64,000 bases of DNA from Apostichopus japonicus. Its lineage: Eukaryota > Echinodermata > Holothuroidea > Aspidochirotida > Stichopodidae. Location of the stretch: assembly GCF_037975245.1 (NCBI RefSeq), contig NC_092576.1, forward strand, positions 42,783,611 through 42,847,610, given 5' to 3'. The notes beneath the pieces were generated by a model. The model was not told the DNA's origin. It searched no databases and worked only from the letters and a program-made list of their open reading frames with translations. The first letter of the stretch is position 1. The number at the start of each line of letters is the position of its first letter. Positions 10,237-22,379 of this stretch are shown one piece after another. The translations under genes and the position numbers were made by a program.

Positions 10237-13200
10237 TTACAACAGTGCCTTCAATCTTTGTGAGTGTTGTAGATAGTTTAATATTTCATTAACGTCATGT
10301 TTATTCATTTCTCTTCCTTTCTCTGTCTGTATGTTCATCCTCTCTATTGATGTTATGATTGGTAGAGAGAGACCAGAGGAGAGGATAATGTTTCCATCTT
10401 CATCAATCTTACTAAAGGACCAGCCTAGAGTCACCCTGTATATGGGAATCTGAAGAAAGGAAAATAATAAATAGAATTAATATTATCATGTTTGTTTACA
10501 GGATCAATACTTGAAGAGAATAAAATCATATTTGAGAAATATTGACTTTTGTTTGTTTCAATTTTAATATTAATCAGGAACATTTTTTAATTTGTAATCA
10601 TATGTTGTTATTGTTTTGTTGCTTATAATAAGTTGTTTGAATTGTAAAAAGATATAATTGTATCTGTAAAGTTTGTTTTATTTTCTCTTTTTCTTATAGA
10701 ACGACGTTTAAGAGTAAACAAGAGGGTTAGGTTTATTGCAGAGATCAGACATTGTTATTTCTGTAGAATGAATCAAAGGTGTATTAGAGGGGTGAGGGAT
10801 GGACGGACCAAGGGATGTCAAGGGTGTAGCGAGGGGTGTGTTATGGTTAGGAAGGGTGTGCTATGTTTAAGTGATATTTGGTCGCGCTAATAGGATGGGT
10901 GCCTTAGGGCAGCAGAGAGAATGTTATGTAGTTATTGTTAAGGAGTGTAAATGTTTAAATGAGAAAGGGTCATTGTATTGGGTTTGTATGAGGGGTTAAG
11001 GTGAGGGAGGGGTATGACCCGGAACTGATATGTGTGAAATTAGGTAAATGCTATTAAAGGAGTAAAGCGAAAAGATCAGGTTGATGTGAAGTTGGTTTTA
11101 CAGTGAAATTTTAAGAATGGAACATTTCATATTTAAGAATCAGTTTGTTATTGAGGTAATCTACTATTAGGAATGTTTATCAATCACTTCATATATTTCT
11201 TTATTAATTCCAATGTTAATTTATACAAAAGTAAATTTTGTCACAATCCGTAAAACAGAAAATAATTTATTGACCATTTCTGTATTAAAATTTTATGTTA
11301 TACTCCAATGTAAGATAATATTTTCAAAGATAAAATTAATCACGGTAAAATAAACAGAGGTATTGCTGAATAATAACCATGACAAATATTTAACGATGTT
11401 TATTCATGTGTTTATTATTGTTTTATTTATAATTACTGTTTGTATTAACGAATCTGTCTCATGTTGAACTTGCAAATCTATTTAAATTAAAACCTGTAAT
11501 TCCCTTTTTTGGTATTCAAACAGTTTAGTATTGAATAATTAGAGATCTAATATCTTCTTAAGACATTCATAGGTTTCAAATCATTATAATGCTAGGCTAC
11601 CACGCAAACTAGTAATATTATTACTAGTATATAGCCTAGGCCTAAGTATAACAGCGGCAGTAATGAATACCAATCGGTAATATAAAAACGAGAAGAAAAC
11701 TGCCCTACTAGTATACATATGTATCGGTCTCAAATCAAACAACAGTATAAATTGGTTCATTAATTTAATGATTTTGAAAACGAGCTGTTAGTTTGTTCGG
11801 CTATGTAGGCAACACGTTGTCTAACTTGAAACTATTAAAGGAAGTTTACTGACGAGGCTGCGTGACGAATGACCGGACGCATATGTTTGAAACAGCGTTT
11901 AACGAAATCATGTTCTTTTTTGCGTTAAAATAAGGTCCATTTGTATATATTAATGTCTCTTTTATCATCTAAATGTTTCATGTAATTTCATCAAACATGC
12001 ATAGCCTATACTGTTAACTTTAAATAGGCATAGGCCTACAATTACTATACCGTAAGTCAATATGGTAACAACAGCAAACCGCACACGGTGTCATTCCCTT
12101 AGCAGTCGCACAGAACAAATGATAAACATGTGTACGTGTAAGTAGGCGACGAACTAAATCTCCACACAGGGTGTACGCACGTCTACCTGCGTAGATGATC
12201 ATTGCTCACTGTGCGGCTTTCTTTGAAATTTAAAACAGGTGTATTGTTGAATTTACTGCTGGAACGGTGATAGGAAGCTTACATATGTTTTCAATTGTTT
12301 GGGCTTTTGTTTTTCTTCCTCAACATTCCTTCTTCTGTACCAGATTACCTAAAACTTCTGTTAAACTTGTCTCGTCTTTAAATTCAGCCAAGATAAGTTA
12401 AACGAATGAAATTATTTCCCTTTTCTATCCAAACCAGAAAACAGAAAATGGCACTTTCGTAAATATTGAGATTCAAACACTTGCCTTTATCGACGGTTGC
12501 ATGAAATCGGTGGCGCACTTCCTAAACTTATGTCACGGAGAGGGGTACGAGTATGTTCAGCCAAGACTAGATATTGTTGTAAGGGCGATACATGTGCAAC
12601 TCTTAAATTATCAATGTTATCGACTTAACGGGAGAGAACGCTAAAGTAGATAATATATTTGTTCCGTTTCACTCTGATTGCAGGGTTCCAACTCTTTTTC
12701 TAAGGAAAATGATACTTATGAAACGTTTTTCTTTCATAGTTTACCATTCATTCTTGACAGTATCATCACTTCGGCTGATGCTGATATTTTTGAGGCAAAT
12801 AAGGACAACACTATGTCGTATTGAGGGGTGGGTTTTTATTTGCGTGTCGTGGGGATGTTTAACTATTACAATCAGTGATACCGTGGGCTGCGTATAACGG
12901 GAAATCGTGTTACACCTCTAAATCACGACTTACTCAGATACTCAGACACTGACACTTGGAGCTCGGTCAGATTTGTAACATTTGATCAAGTAAAATATGT
13001 GTTGCTTATAATGGAAACATGATAATTCAATGTACCGTTATAAGAATGGTTAGGGTTGCCTATATCTTTCAAATGGACAAACGTTTAACTGATATATAAT
13101 CTAAAAAGAGCGCAATGATCTAACTAAATCGAAGTAGCGATATTTCTATGGCTGTGTTAAATGATAAGTGACTTACGTTGTGAGTTGCTGCAATTTCAAG

Positions 13201-15083
13201 TAGCAATATCGTAGACATCTGGAGTTGTTTACTATCAATTTGCCATAGACTCACACCACTCGAACATATACATCGTAAACTGTTTTCATCCTCAGTCTGG
13301 AAATGAAAATAGATTTCGTCTTCAAATGAATATGACCGAATTTCAAGTTATAATATATTAAAATTGCTCCCTTGAGTATCACAATTTCACATGATATGAA
13401 CTGTATATGAAAGCTGTGAGCGGGAACTGATAATCCGTCAAAATTGGATTCCTCAAGAAACTCTTAAATTTAATTAAAGTAACGCTTTGACTTTTAATTT
13501 TACATAACAACGTAGAGACTCCTCTCTGTTACGAGTTTGATGTTAAGCTAGCGGGGTAGGACTTCATTTTAATAAATGATTGCGTTTATCTGACTCTTAA
13601 TGACATCATATATGCTTTACTCTATGTTACATATTGAAGTTTTAGAGCGGTAGGGGAGAAGGGAGATGAAGGGACAATGAATTATGTTAATAATCGGTAT
13701 ATTGGAAGGTCTGAAGGGAGATTTGTAATCTCTTCCTTTCATATATATATATATATATTATATGAGTATAGAAGTGAAACGAATTTTACTACCTATAAAA
13801 CAGTAAAAGAGATAATTGGGCTTTTAGTGACATCTCCAGAAAGCTTCCGCAATACCAAATGTACCAATTTTGAACAGATGCACTAACTTCGCAAAACTCT
13901 TAAAAATATTTGTTAAGGACCTACTTGCAAAAGTATGAACTGTCTGAAAACATCTTTGCAAAAGGACTGTTTGATTTTTTGACGAGAAACAGTAACAATG
14001 TACGAAGGTTCAGGATGGTAAGACTTTATGAGGTGAATTTAAAGCGTTTGATAAGATACTATCAAAACCCAGAAATAATATATATTTTCCCTCTCGGTAT
14101 GTATTATGTTGAAGGGAAATTGTTCCTTAATGTAAATTTACGGTCTTAAGCTTGTAAGCATAAAAAAAAAATATGCAAACTTAAATGAGAACTTTCTGAT
14201 TTGATTCACAGATAATAGTTTTAGCATTTCAACCCAGAAAATCAATATAGTGGACTATATAGGGACAATTTCAGAATTAGATTTAATTTCATTTGCTTTG
14301 CTCGTTAACATGCATTGTTACCTATATGATTATGCAATATCCGAAAACTTCGAGCTTGTTTACGTCCTTTCCGTTACTAAAATATAGTATCATACGTCAC
14401 TTTACTGCCAAACTTCCTTAACTCATTTCCACAACAAGTTGAATGTATATCTGCCAAAAATGACAATGGTACCATATATCTGCATGGAGCTGAGTCTTGT
14501 CTATTCGGATAACGATTAGAAAAAAGTGTAATTTATCATGGAAAGTTCAGTTTGTATTTTTAATTATCTAGTAGTTTTTATTACATGCATATTAATAAAC
14601 TAGTACAATTCCGTGTCCGGTGCTACGGTGGCGTTTGCCAAAGTGGATGTTACTTGGATGATCGGTCTTTCATTTATACGAACATTTTATTATGAATTGC
14701 CCAACTAATGGTACAAGCAAACAATAGAGGCATGATAGAACTCAAGAGAGTGGTCAAAGACTTACTTCAAGTATTATGCCTTCCTTGGAATTCAACACCC
14801 ATTTGCCTCTGACTGAATCTAAATGCAAGTCAGGTTTAGACGGTTTCCATGACACTGGAAAAAAAAAGATTTGTTTATAGATCAAACACTTTAAGGTGGG
14901 ATCGCTCGTAATTTCCTCGTAAATTCTGTCCTTCACACCACCCGATTCAAAATTAATATCAATACTACCCTCTACCGGTTCCTCGCTGTTGTCTCGTAAT
15001 TTCTCAGCAATCCCGTATTTACGGCTAGTAAGCAATAAACGGGTTCGGTTACTTGAACGGTAGCCTTGGCGAAATTCCTGCAT
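10237..15083 (-). CDS. Unidentified three-exon gene, 216 codons
   Basis: Three minus-strand segments join in phase 0. Exon 1 is 15083-14766, from ATGCAGGAATTTCG, ending ...IILE before GTAAGT. Exon 2 is 13296-13177, entered by TTTCCAG and left by GTAAGT. Exon 3 is 10449-10237, entered by TTCTTCAG and ending with TAA. None has an internal stop. Exon 1 is hydrophilic, then has WKPSKPDLHLDSVRGKWVLN. Exon 2 contains RCICSSGVSLWQID and a hydrophobic strand (STILLLEIAATHN). Exon 3 opens IPIYRVTLGWSFSKIDEDG and ends QRLKALL. The alternating strands and the LGW-F-K motif faintly recall a C2-like domain of nephrocystin-type proteins, but I cannot establish that, and no name is given. No signal peptide or transmembrane helix is seen. 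The matched phases and consensus splice sites are the main reason to believe it. The TTTTTTTTTCCAG inside exon 1 resembles an acceptor, but the frame reads through it. Confidence 0.6.
11586..11640. repeat. Palindrome inside an intron
   Basis: ACTAGTAATATTATTACTAGT is a near-perfect palindrome, flanked by GCTAGGCT on one side and AGCCTAGG on the other, so a larger imperfect hairpin is possible. It lies in the intron between exons 2 and 3 of the gene at 10237-15083. Confidence 0.5.
13740..13759. repeat. Short (TA)n microsatellite
   Basis: An alternating AT run of about 20 bp lies in the intron between exons 1 and 2 of the gene at 10237-15083. Confidence 0.7.
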
Positions 15084-17400
15084 AGTTTCTTGTCTGTGGC
15101 AGTACAGGGAGTTGTTATGGTCAGTAGTATGTGGTATTACGCCGCGTTTTCGTGTGTGTTGTGTGATACAAAACTCTGTGCTTTGTTTTACGTTCAGAAC
15201 TTTTCACAACTAATGGGCTGTAGTGTATAGGTTACGGTCGAGCTTTGCATCAGGCGTAATAGTTTGACCAGGGAGCTGCTACTCTAGCAGTTCCCTGCTT
15301 TTACTCTTTTAGGCCTACATGGTGAGCAGTCGAAGTCAAGAAACAGCTCAAGAAACTAATAGTTATGAACTTTATGTCTGATTTACGCTGACTGGTGTCA
15401 CAAAAAGACAAACGCGAATGAGTGAAAAAATTGACTGAAGTGATTACAAAATTGGGTATCAGACGTAAAGTCAAGTCCGTCATGTGTGAACAATTGGTAT
15501 TTCAGCCAATTTAGGTATTAATTATACATAGACAGAGTCACAGCTTACATTGTATTTTATATATAAATTTTAGTTATATATCAGGAGGGTAAGACAAAGC
15601 ATTTTATGTCATATACCATATATAGATAAATATGTATATTTAATTATTTTTGGACTCCTGGCAACGGGCCCTTTAGGCGAGCACAGAACACTTGCCCTAG
15701 CTGCACCCCGTCCTCCTAACTGGTGCACGTAAACCCTGTCCTTGCACCCCTTTGACCCGAATTAAAAAATAACGAAACTTGAACGATGAGGGAAGGAAAA
15801 TACGTTGCCATAAGGGGCGGCTCCACCCTCTTTTAGAAAGGATTGGCAAAAAGGGAATAAGTACATGAACAATAAACTAATAGTTATTTCCATTGAAAAG
15901 TGTCTCGCTGAGCATCGGCCGTCAAAGCAAAACACTTTTTTTTTCTAAATCACGTCAGTGTATTGCTTTCCAGCGTACTGTACTCCCAGAGTTGACTATC
16001 CTGCTTCTTGTTCCGAACGGCTCCCAACGAAATGCCAAAAAGTCGGCAACGGGGTTGGGGTGGGTTACCCAGCTCCACCATGGGGCACCTCATCTCGACT
16101 GACTCGAATTACAACTCGAAACTTTTAACTGAAATTGGATTGAATTTAAAAAAAAATATATACTAGCTGTCTGCATGGATCATACTTATCTATACTATTG
16201 TGTGACCATATAGGCGTACAGGCTCTATTTAGTCAACCAGGAGAGACTGAGGGGAAGCTTTTTTTCTTGCCACAGAAAATTAAACATTGCCTGGAAGTTC
16301 CTAGCACGATTAATTCATTTCAAACTTCGACGGCAATGAAGGACTAAGAGAACCATATAGGAGAACCATATAAGATCATTGAACCATCACGAACAACTCC
16401 GAATAATCTTCCATTTGCCGATTCATTACACTGGGAATAAGGGGTGGGGGTGGGGCTTTCCATTTGATCCGCAAGTATATTGAACGGTCACCACAACAAG
16501 GGTGTTTAGCTTGGGACTAGCACGGGGAGACTTGTCAACCTTGTGAACTTTTTTGGGGGTGAGACGCGGGGGGGGGGGGGGAGTCGGCAAACTAAAACAT
16601 ACAGGGTAAAACAGAGGGGAGGAAAGAGGTCAAAACAGAAAGAGTGAAAGACAGATGAAGGGATGGAGGAAGAAAGTAAAGAAAATGTGGAGATGGAGGC
16701 TAGGGGTAGAGATAGATATGATATGAAAGCACAGAAAAAAAAAACCAAGAGCAGAAAAATGGAGATCACTGGGATACTGTCAAATACACAAGAAGAATAT
16801 ACAATCTAAATACTGGAATTAAATACTGCACAACATAAATACAGCTTTATGACATCAACAAATCATAGGGGAAGGATATAATGTTTCAAGGATGCTGGAC
16901 ACAACAGAAGATGATTATGGTTTCTGATCTATTAGGCTTCTTCTCTCTACTGCTACCAGGATGTCAGAGACCACAGGGACTCGCACAACTCTTTAAGTTG
17001 TGATGACCTCTGACCCTTACTATGCCTAACTGTTATCTTGCCAGGAAATAAATACATCAGTGCATGAGACGAGGTGAGAGACAGGACTGATTGATCTTGT
17101 CGATAGGGGTACATGTGATTCAAGAAGATAGATGTAAAGATAAGCATCGTTTGGACACTTCAAATGGGACCCCCTCCTCACCCCCACACCCTCCCCCACG
17201 TTCAAATCATATCCCCTCCTGGCAACGGAAATGAACACCAGTATAAATAAACCGATACAGATATTTAAACACGCTATGCGTGTAGGTCTATATACAATAT
17301 AAAGCTGGCCATTCTCTGATTGTTACTCCTTGATTGAATTTCCCCAACCTTGCCCACCTTGACTTAGAGGGTGGCCAAGCTCCTGATTCACAGTCATAGC
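15084..17400. other. Intergenic DNA upstream of the minus-strand gene
   Basis: A hairpin-capable sequence at 15269-15297 (AGGGAGCTGCT / AGCAGTTCCCT, one mismatch) lies about 190 bp upstream of the gene's ATG. A stretch at 15660-15850 (GGGCCC, GTGCACG, GGGGCGGCTCCACCC) resembles decayed transposon sequence, but no family was recognised. A run of about 13 G is near 16570. No gene is supported. Confidence 0.4.
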
Positions 17401-17414
17401 TACTATTGAACAAA

Positions 17415-17541
17415 ATGGACGAAAGCAATTTATCTCAATCTGGTGATGCAGATGTATCATTAACTGCTAATCCAACGTTTGTGAATTTCGCACAACCTGT
17501 CAACAAAAGTCTGGGAAAAGTGCTTGCCCCTGCCATATGTA
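17415..17541 (+). CDS. Possible first exon of an unidentified gene
   Basis: An ATG in a good context (AAAATGG) opens a hydrophilic segment, MDESNLSQSGDADVSL..., followed by FAQPVNKSLGKVLAPAI. A donor-like GTATGA lies at its end. The composition looks like real N-terminal protein sequence, but no downstream exon was found. It could be chance. Confidence 0.2.
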
Positions 17542-17759
17542 TGATCTTTTTTGTTCAGGATCATGTAAATGTGGCAATGTGTATTCGTATAGTCTGAGGT
17601 TTCTCTCCCATGCTGCTCCATATCTAATCCTACTGGTGACATTGGACAGAACATTGGCAGATGGCTTCTTGAGAGGTGTTAACTCCTTATATACCATGTC
17701 CCCCCCAATATCATTGACCCCTGGGGGAAAATATTTACACATTGTAATTACTTAAAATC

Positions 17760-18220
17760 TTTTCATTTTTGTCAATAGGGACCCTAGTATTGACAGATAG
17801 GTATTGAAATGAGGTTTTAATTTTTAATTTTTTTTTAAATTATTGAGCTAATTAGATATGCAAATATGCAAATGAGGTTATAATACATACACTATACTTT
17901 CTTTTGCCTATTTGAAATTATTTTGATGAACTATGCTGGACTTTTGATAGTTTGATGAGTTCAAGACATGTAATTTTATAAGTAAACTATAATTTGATGT
18001 TTGAATGTGAGGAATATGACTGATTTTTTGACGTTTTGTTAAATTTTCCTTCGCGAATAAATTATAATATTTTACAGGCTACCAAATTTAGGGTTTATAT
18101 CAAAGTTATGGTCTCCATGCTGGTCAAGGGCTTTTCTGGAGTGATAAGTAGAGGCTGTTGTTCATCCACATCATATTTGGCACCTCAGTTGTTGCTGTAA
18201 CTGGAGCAAGGCTCTAATAA
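17760..18220. other. AT-rich noncoding DNA
   Basis: No supported feature. Confidence 0.35.
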
Positions 18221-18792
18221 AAGGCTAATTAGTATGCGCATAATTACAACTTTTGTACAAACAACACACAAAAAAGGGAAACACATTGCTTTGACTTTGA
18301 ACTTTCTTATTCAAACTTAAAAAAAACAGTTCATACCCTCCCCTCAATTATATTTACTACCAGGTTGCCAACCCCTCCCCCTTATACCCCCTCCCCCTTA
18401 CCCCCTCATACCCCATCCCTCCCCCACATGAATCCCTCCCCATAGCAACATCTATGTAATGTGAAAGTATATGCTTATTGTAAATAGATGTATAAACACT
18501 AATCCCAATGAAGGTTACAACAGTAAAGAAGGACAATTTTCAAACAAAGTTACCCCTCTTTAGTACTATGCCCTCCCTCCCCCCCACCCACTCTTCTTCT
18601 CACTTCAGAAAGGCTAATTAGTATGCGCATAATAAAAAAGGTGTACAAACAATACACAAAAAAGAGAAGCAAATTGCTTTGACTTTTGAAATTTCTAATT
18701 CAAAACTTAAAAAAACAGTTCATTCCCCTCCCCTCAAGCATATCTACTACCAGGTTGCCAACCCCTCCCCCTTATACCCCCTCCCCCTTATA
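18221..18792. repeat. Direct duplication of ~185 bp, offset ~387 bp
   Basis: Copies lie at about 18221-18405 and 18607-18792. Both start AAAGGCTAATTAGTATGCGC, contain CAATTGCTTTGAC or CATTGCTTTGAC and end in CTACCAGGTTGCCAACCCC followed by a C-rich CCCCTTATACCCCC tract. They are about 85-90 percent alike. The C-rich DNA between and after them holds no gene. Confidence 0.75.
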
Positions 18793-19536
18793 CCATATAA
18801 TATTCAACCCTATTTACAGCCATGTCCCCCATCCCTGTTCCCTCACCCCTCCCATAAAAAAGTACTATGAATAATATGAAATAAGAATAATATGAAAATG
18901 AATATAAGAATAATATGAAATAAAATGTATAAAAAAATTTAGGCAATTTGATCATCCAGACATCACAGAAGATGGCCCCAAGGAATTTCACAAACTGCAA
19001 GAAGCAACAAACTAACCTTTGTCTCCCAAGAAAAAAATGAAAAAAAAATGAGGAGAAAATATGTCATGTTTTTGAACATTTGAGGTCGACACCATGTACA
19101 GGTGTGAACACTGATCTACTAATCAGAACAACAAAAAACCACGATACCGTCAAGTAATCGACAACCCATGCAGGAAGAAGAATGTCGCAACAAACCGACA
19201 GATCATGCATCTAAGCCCATTTTGTTAGAAGCATTTTCTGCAGAAGGAGAGAGTGAAGGTTGTTCAAATTTCAAACTATAACACAGGTTCTGTATTACCA
19301 GCATAAGAACCTATAGACAAACAAACAAAGAAATGTGAGTGAAAATAAACAGCAACATAATAATTCTCTCATCGCGTCGAGGTGAAAAACTTATTTTGAA
19401 TTAGCATTTTTTTTAGGTAACTTTGGAAATTTGACATAATTTGATAAGTGATTGGCATAGCAATTCTGAGTTGTAAAAATTTGAAACATGATTCTAACGG
19501 TCTTGTGGAGAAATTACTAGGGGGAGAGTGTACATT
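18793..19536. other. Noncoding DNA 3' of the piggyBac gene
   Basis: Poly-A-rich and AATATGAAAT-like short repeats lie at 18865-18925. A terminal inverted repeat with TTAA for the piggyBac element was looked for here and not found. Confidence 0.35.
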
Positions 19537-21487
19537 CTAAGCACAGTGATGGTAAATATAAAAGCACTCTGGCTCAGTCAAATGAAGTCTTATGTCTTCT
19601 CCACATGTAAGACAGCCTGTTTTGATTCTTTTATGGGGGTCCTTACACACAATACACTGTTTGCGGGTTTCAAATTTTGTGGGGCGATTACAGTGCTTGT
19701 TTGACAATCGATGAACGGCATATTGTCTGTGGGGGATATCTTTCAGGAGGTATGGAACACACAGCTGCTCTGCAAGTGCCAATCGAAACTTTTTGTGTAG
19801 AAACGCTGAGCTTTTTTCTGTGTGTTTCAATTTCCACAATGCAAATGCATTCAAAATTGCTATGTCAATTGCTCGCCAGAAGGGCTTGAGCCACCACCGT
19901 TTATATCTTCGAACAATTGGATGGTAAGACAGCAGTTGATCGAAGACATCAACTCCGCCCATGTGCGCATTGTAGTCAGAAACTATGGTGGGCCTCTGAA
20001 CTACTTCTCGTTCACCTGCACTACCTTTTTTTATGCGGGTGATTTCGGAGAGAGAATTACCATGCACTGTCGACAGACAAAACACATCTCGTTTGTCCAT
20101 CCATCTACAGGCCGTCATGTTATGGCTCTTGAGGAAAATAGAGTGACCTACCTCGACCTTAGTTTGTGAAGACTTCGCTCGCATTGGCATGTGTTTACGA
20201 TTCTCTCGAACCGTCCCCACAGCCAATGTGTTGTGACTGAGTAGGTGCGCCAATAGCTCAGGGGACGTATAAAAGTTATCGATATATAGTCGATGACCTC
20301 TCCCTAAGTACGGACGCATCAACTCATTCACAACACGGAAGGTCAAACCTTTTTCCCCTACGCCGCCTGTGTACAGATCAAAACTCAAACAGTAGTGAAC
20401 CTTGGCATCACACAAAGTCCACACCTTCAGCCCCCACTTCGTTGGTTTGTCCTTCATGTACTGAAGAAAGCTGAGACGACACTTGGTACCAATCATCATC
20501 TCATCGATACTCAACTCCCTACCTGGACTGTAGTGCTTCTGAAAGGACTGGTTCAAGGAATCAAGTAATGGACGGACCTTGTACAACTTGTCACAGAACC
20601 TTCCATTAGCAGTCTTTTCTCCCATCGTGTTATCTGAAACATGCAAATAACGTTGATGCTGCTGATAGAGAGAACGAGACATTACTTGAGGATACCATGG
20701 AGTTTGTAGTATCTGATTAGTAGACCAGTATTCACCAATTTGGCTCTTGTTTGTGAGACCCATGGCAATAGTCAACCCGATGTATGCCATGACAGATTCT
20801 CTGGTGACAGGAATATACTTCCCACCACCGCCAACTCTGTTGACCCCCTCTTGGGAGGCATAAAGATTAGTCTGGTCGACTAAATTTTTCAAGACTGGTT
20901 CAGTGAGAAACAGTTTCAAGAAATCTATCTCTGAATTTGCCCTTTTCGCTGCTTGTGAAAGACCTTGTGTCTCAAACGCAAAGTTGACGTTTTCATTGAT
21001 GAAAGGCTGTAAGGGGAAAAAAAAAATGTATCGTGTCATAAGTTTTGATTTATATGAATAATTGCTGCTGAAAGAAATAACATGTTATGAATAGGCAGTC
21101 TTCAAAACGTACCACATCTTCTGTGAAGTCTTCCCAGAGCCATTCCCCGCAGCAGTTGCTCCTGTCTTCATTTTCCTCCACAAGTAAGGTCCACTTCTCT
21201 TGGACCTCTTGGGGGCTGAGGTTCTTGTTGAAGCCCCCAAGGGCTGCCTTCCTGGCCTCGCACCGTATTTTGAAATCGGCACGAGAAGTGGCATCTAGTA
21301 CAGGTGGAGGAGTTGCAGGCCTCTGTGGTGGTGGTGGTGGGGGCACTGCTCGTACCAGGGTCTTCTTTGGTCGACCCCGGGGTCTCTTGGGGGGTGCTGG
21401 TTGTTGCTCACCAGCAGTGCCAACAACTGCTGCGGGGGGAGGTGGTGGAATGGGCAGGTCTTCCTCTTCTGCAATGATAATCTGCAA
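19537..21487 (-). CDS. piggyBac-family transposase (PGBD4-like), two exons
   Basis: Exon 2 (21006-19537) carries the DDE_Tnp_1_7 core. SIDEMMIGTK, YIDNFYTSPELLAHLL and MGGVDVFDQL hold the conserved Asp residues, with KPTKWGLKVW between them. The protein ends in a cysteine-rich domain (CIVCKDPHKRIKTGCLTCG...C). Exon 1 ends at 21113 before GTACGT. The 106-bp intron ends in TTACAG at 21007, and both sides are phase 0 (EDV / PFINENVNF). Exon 1 encodes an acidic start, polyproline tracts, an AT-hook (KRPRGRPKK) and an acidic region. It is open to 21487 without an ATG, and an acceptor-like TTGCAG at 21487-21482 suggests another exon upstream. By family knowledge the enzyme cuts and pastes at TTAA sites. 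The core has no stop or missing Asp. No TTAA-flanked inverted repeats were found, so domestication or decayed ends are both possible. Confidence 0.85.
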
Positions 21488-21936
21488 CTATAAAAAGGTA
21501 CAAAAAAGGTAAGCTACAACACACATATTTACTATACATTACAAGGGGGGGGGGGGATTGAGTTGATTGTGGTTTGGATATCCCTTTTCTATCAAATTCC
21601 CATTTTTTGCCATGAATTTGCACATTTGGAAGAGTCCATATGGCCTATGGGGGTGAACATCCTGTATACTTTAGCACTGGTTTTTATTATTATGCATTGG
21701 GGTGGACTGAAACACCAAATACTCTTTTCAATTCAGTTGCAACAGGGCACCAACCCAATAAACTTGATTATCCTAATGTTTTCAAGTTTATTTATCTTTA
21801 TCAATAACCCCCCAAAATAGTTGACCTACATGTAATACAATGGTACAGTCCTGCCTAACGATGAGTCATATAGGCCTATTGTACTACCACAGTACAATAA
21901 ATGTATACACAATACATATAGTGTGTAGCTTACCAT
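21488..21936. other. Region upstream of the piggyBac gene
   Basis: There is a run of about 11 G at 21544-21554. A consensus-like donor on the minus strand (ATATG|GTAAGC, exon side ending at 21934) could belong to a 5' non-coding exon of the transposase transcript. Confidence 0.35.
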
Positions 21937-21949
21937 ATCAGGATGTTGG

Positions 21950-22065
21950 AGCAACAAAGAGGGTCTGGCGGCAGGTTCACTACGACGTTGTCACACAGTG
22001 TTAGCACCAATCAAAATTGATCTCATAAAAGCTTTAGGGTTTCAGCCAATCACAAGCATTCCCTG
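21950..22065 (+). promoter_or_regulatory. CCAAT-containing segment shared with 60.69-60.80 kb
   Basis: From AGAGGGTCTGG to CAGCCAATC this matches the minus strand of about 60690-60790. The core (CACAGTGTTAGCACCAATCAAAAT) differs from its partner at one base. Two CCAAT motifs, CACCAATC and AGCCAATC, sit about 46 bp apart in both copies. It lies upstream of the minus-strand transposase and also 5' of the plus-strand gene at 23.4 kb. CCAAT boxes work in either orientation, so promoter function is plausible but inferred. Confidence 0.45.
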
Positions 22066-22379
22066 GATATACACATACCCAGGTACGTAGAACGTGCACA
22101 ATAAGTTAGGGCCTATATATCTGAAAGAGAAACTGCGGGTGTATTGAAGATTCGTCTGGATTTTCCAGGTAGACCTATGTAATGTTCTTCTCCAATTTTT
22201 GTTCAAACCAGATTATATTAATTTGTCCTACAGCTAAAATTTCACCACGATATTTATAGAGAAATATGGTAGATTGAAGACTAACTTTTGGGAGTTTTTG
22301 ACTTTGAGATGTTAAAATGTAAACTACTCCACCCGTGTTATCGTAACCTCATTGAATTTTCATAGGCTACATGTTATAA

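Noticed and set aside
21087-21512. 141-codon plus-strand frame
   Set aside because: It is antisense to exon 1 of the piggyBac gene and serine/glycine-rich only because of the complementary polyproline codons.
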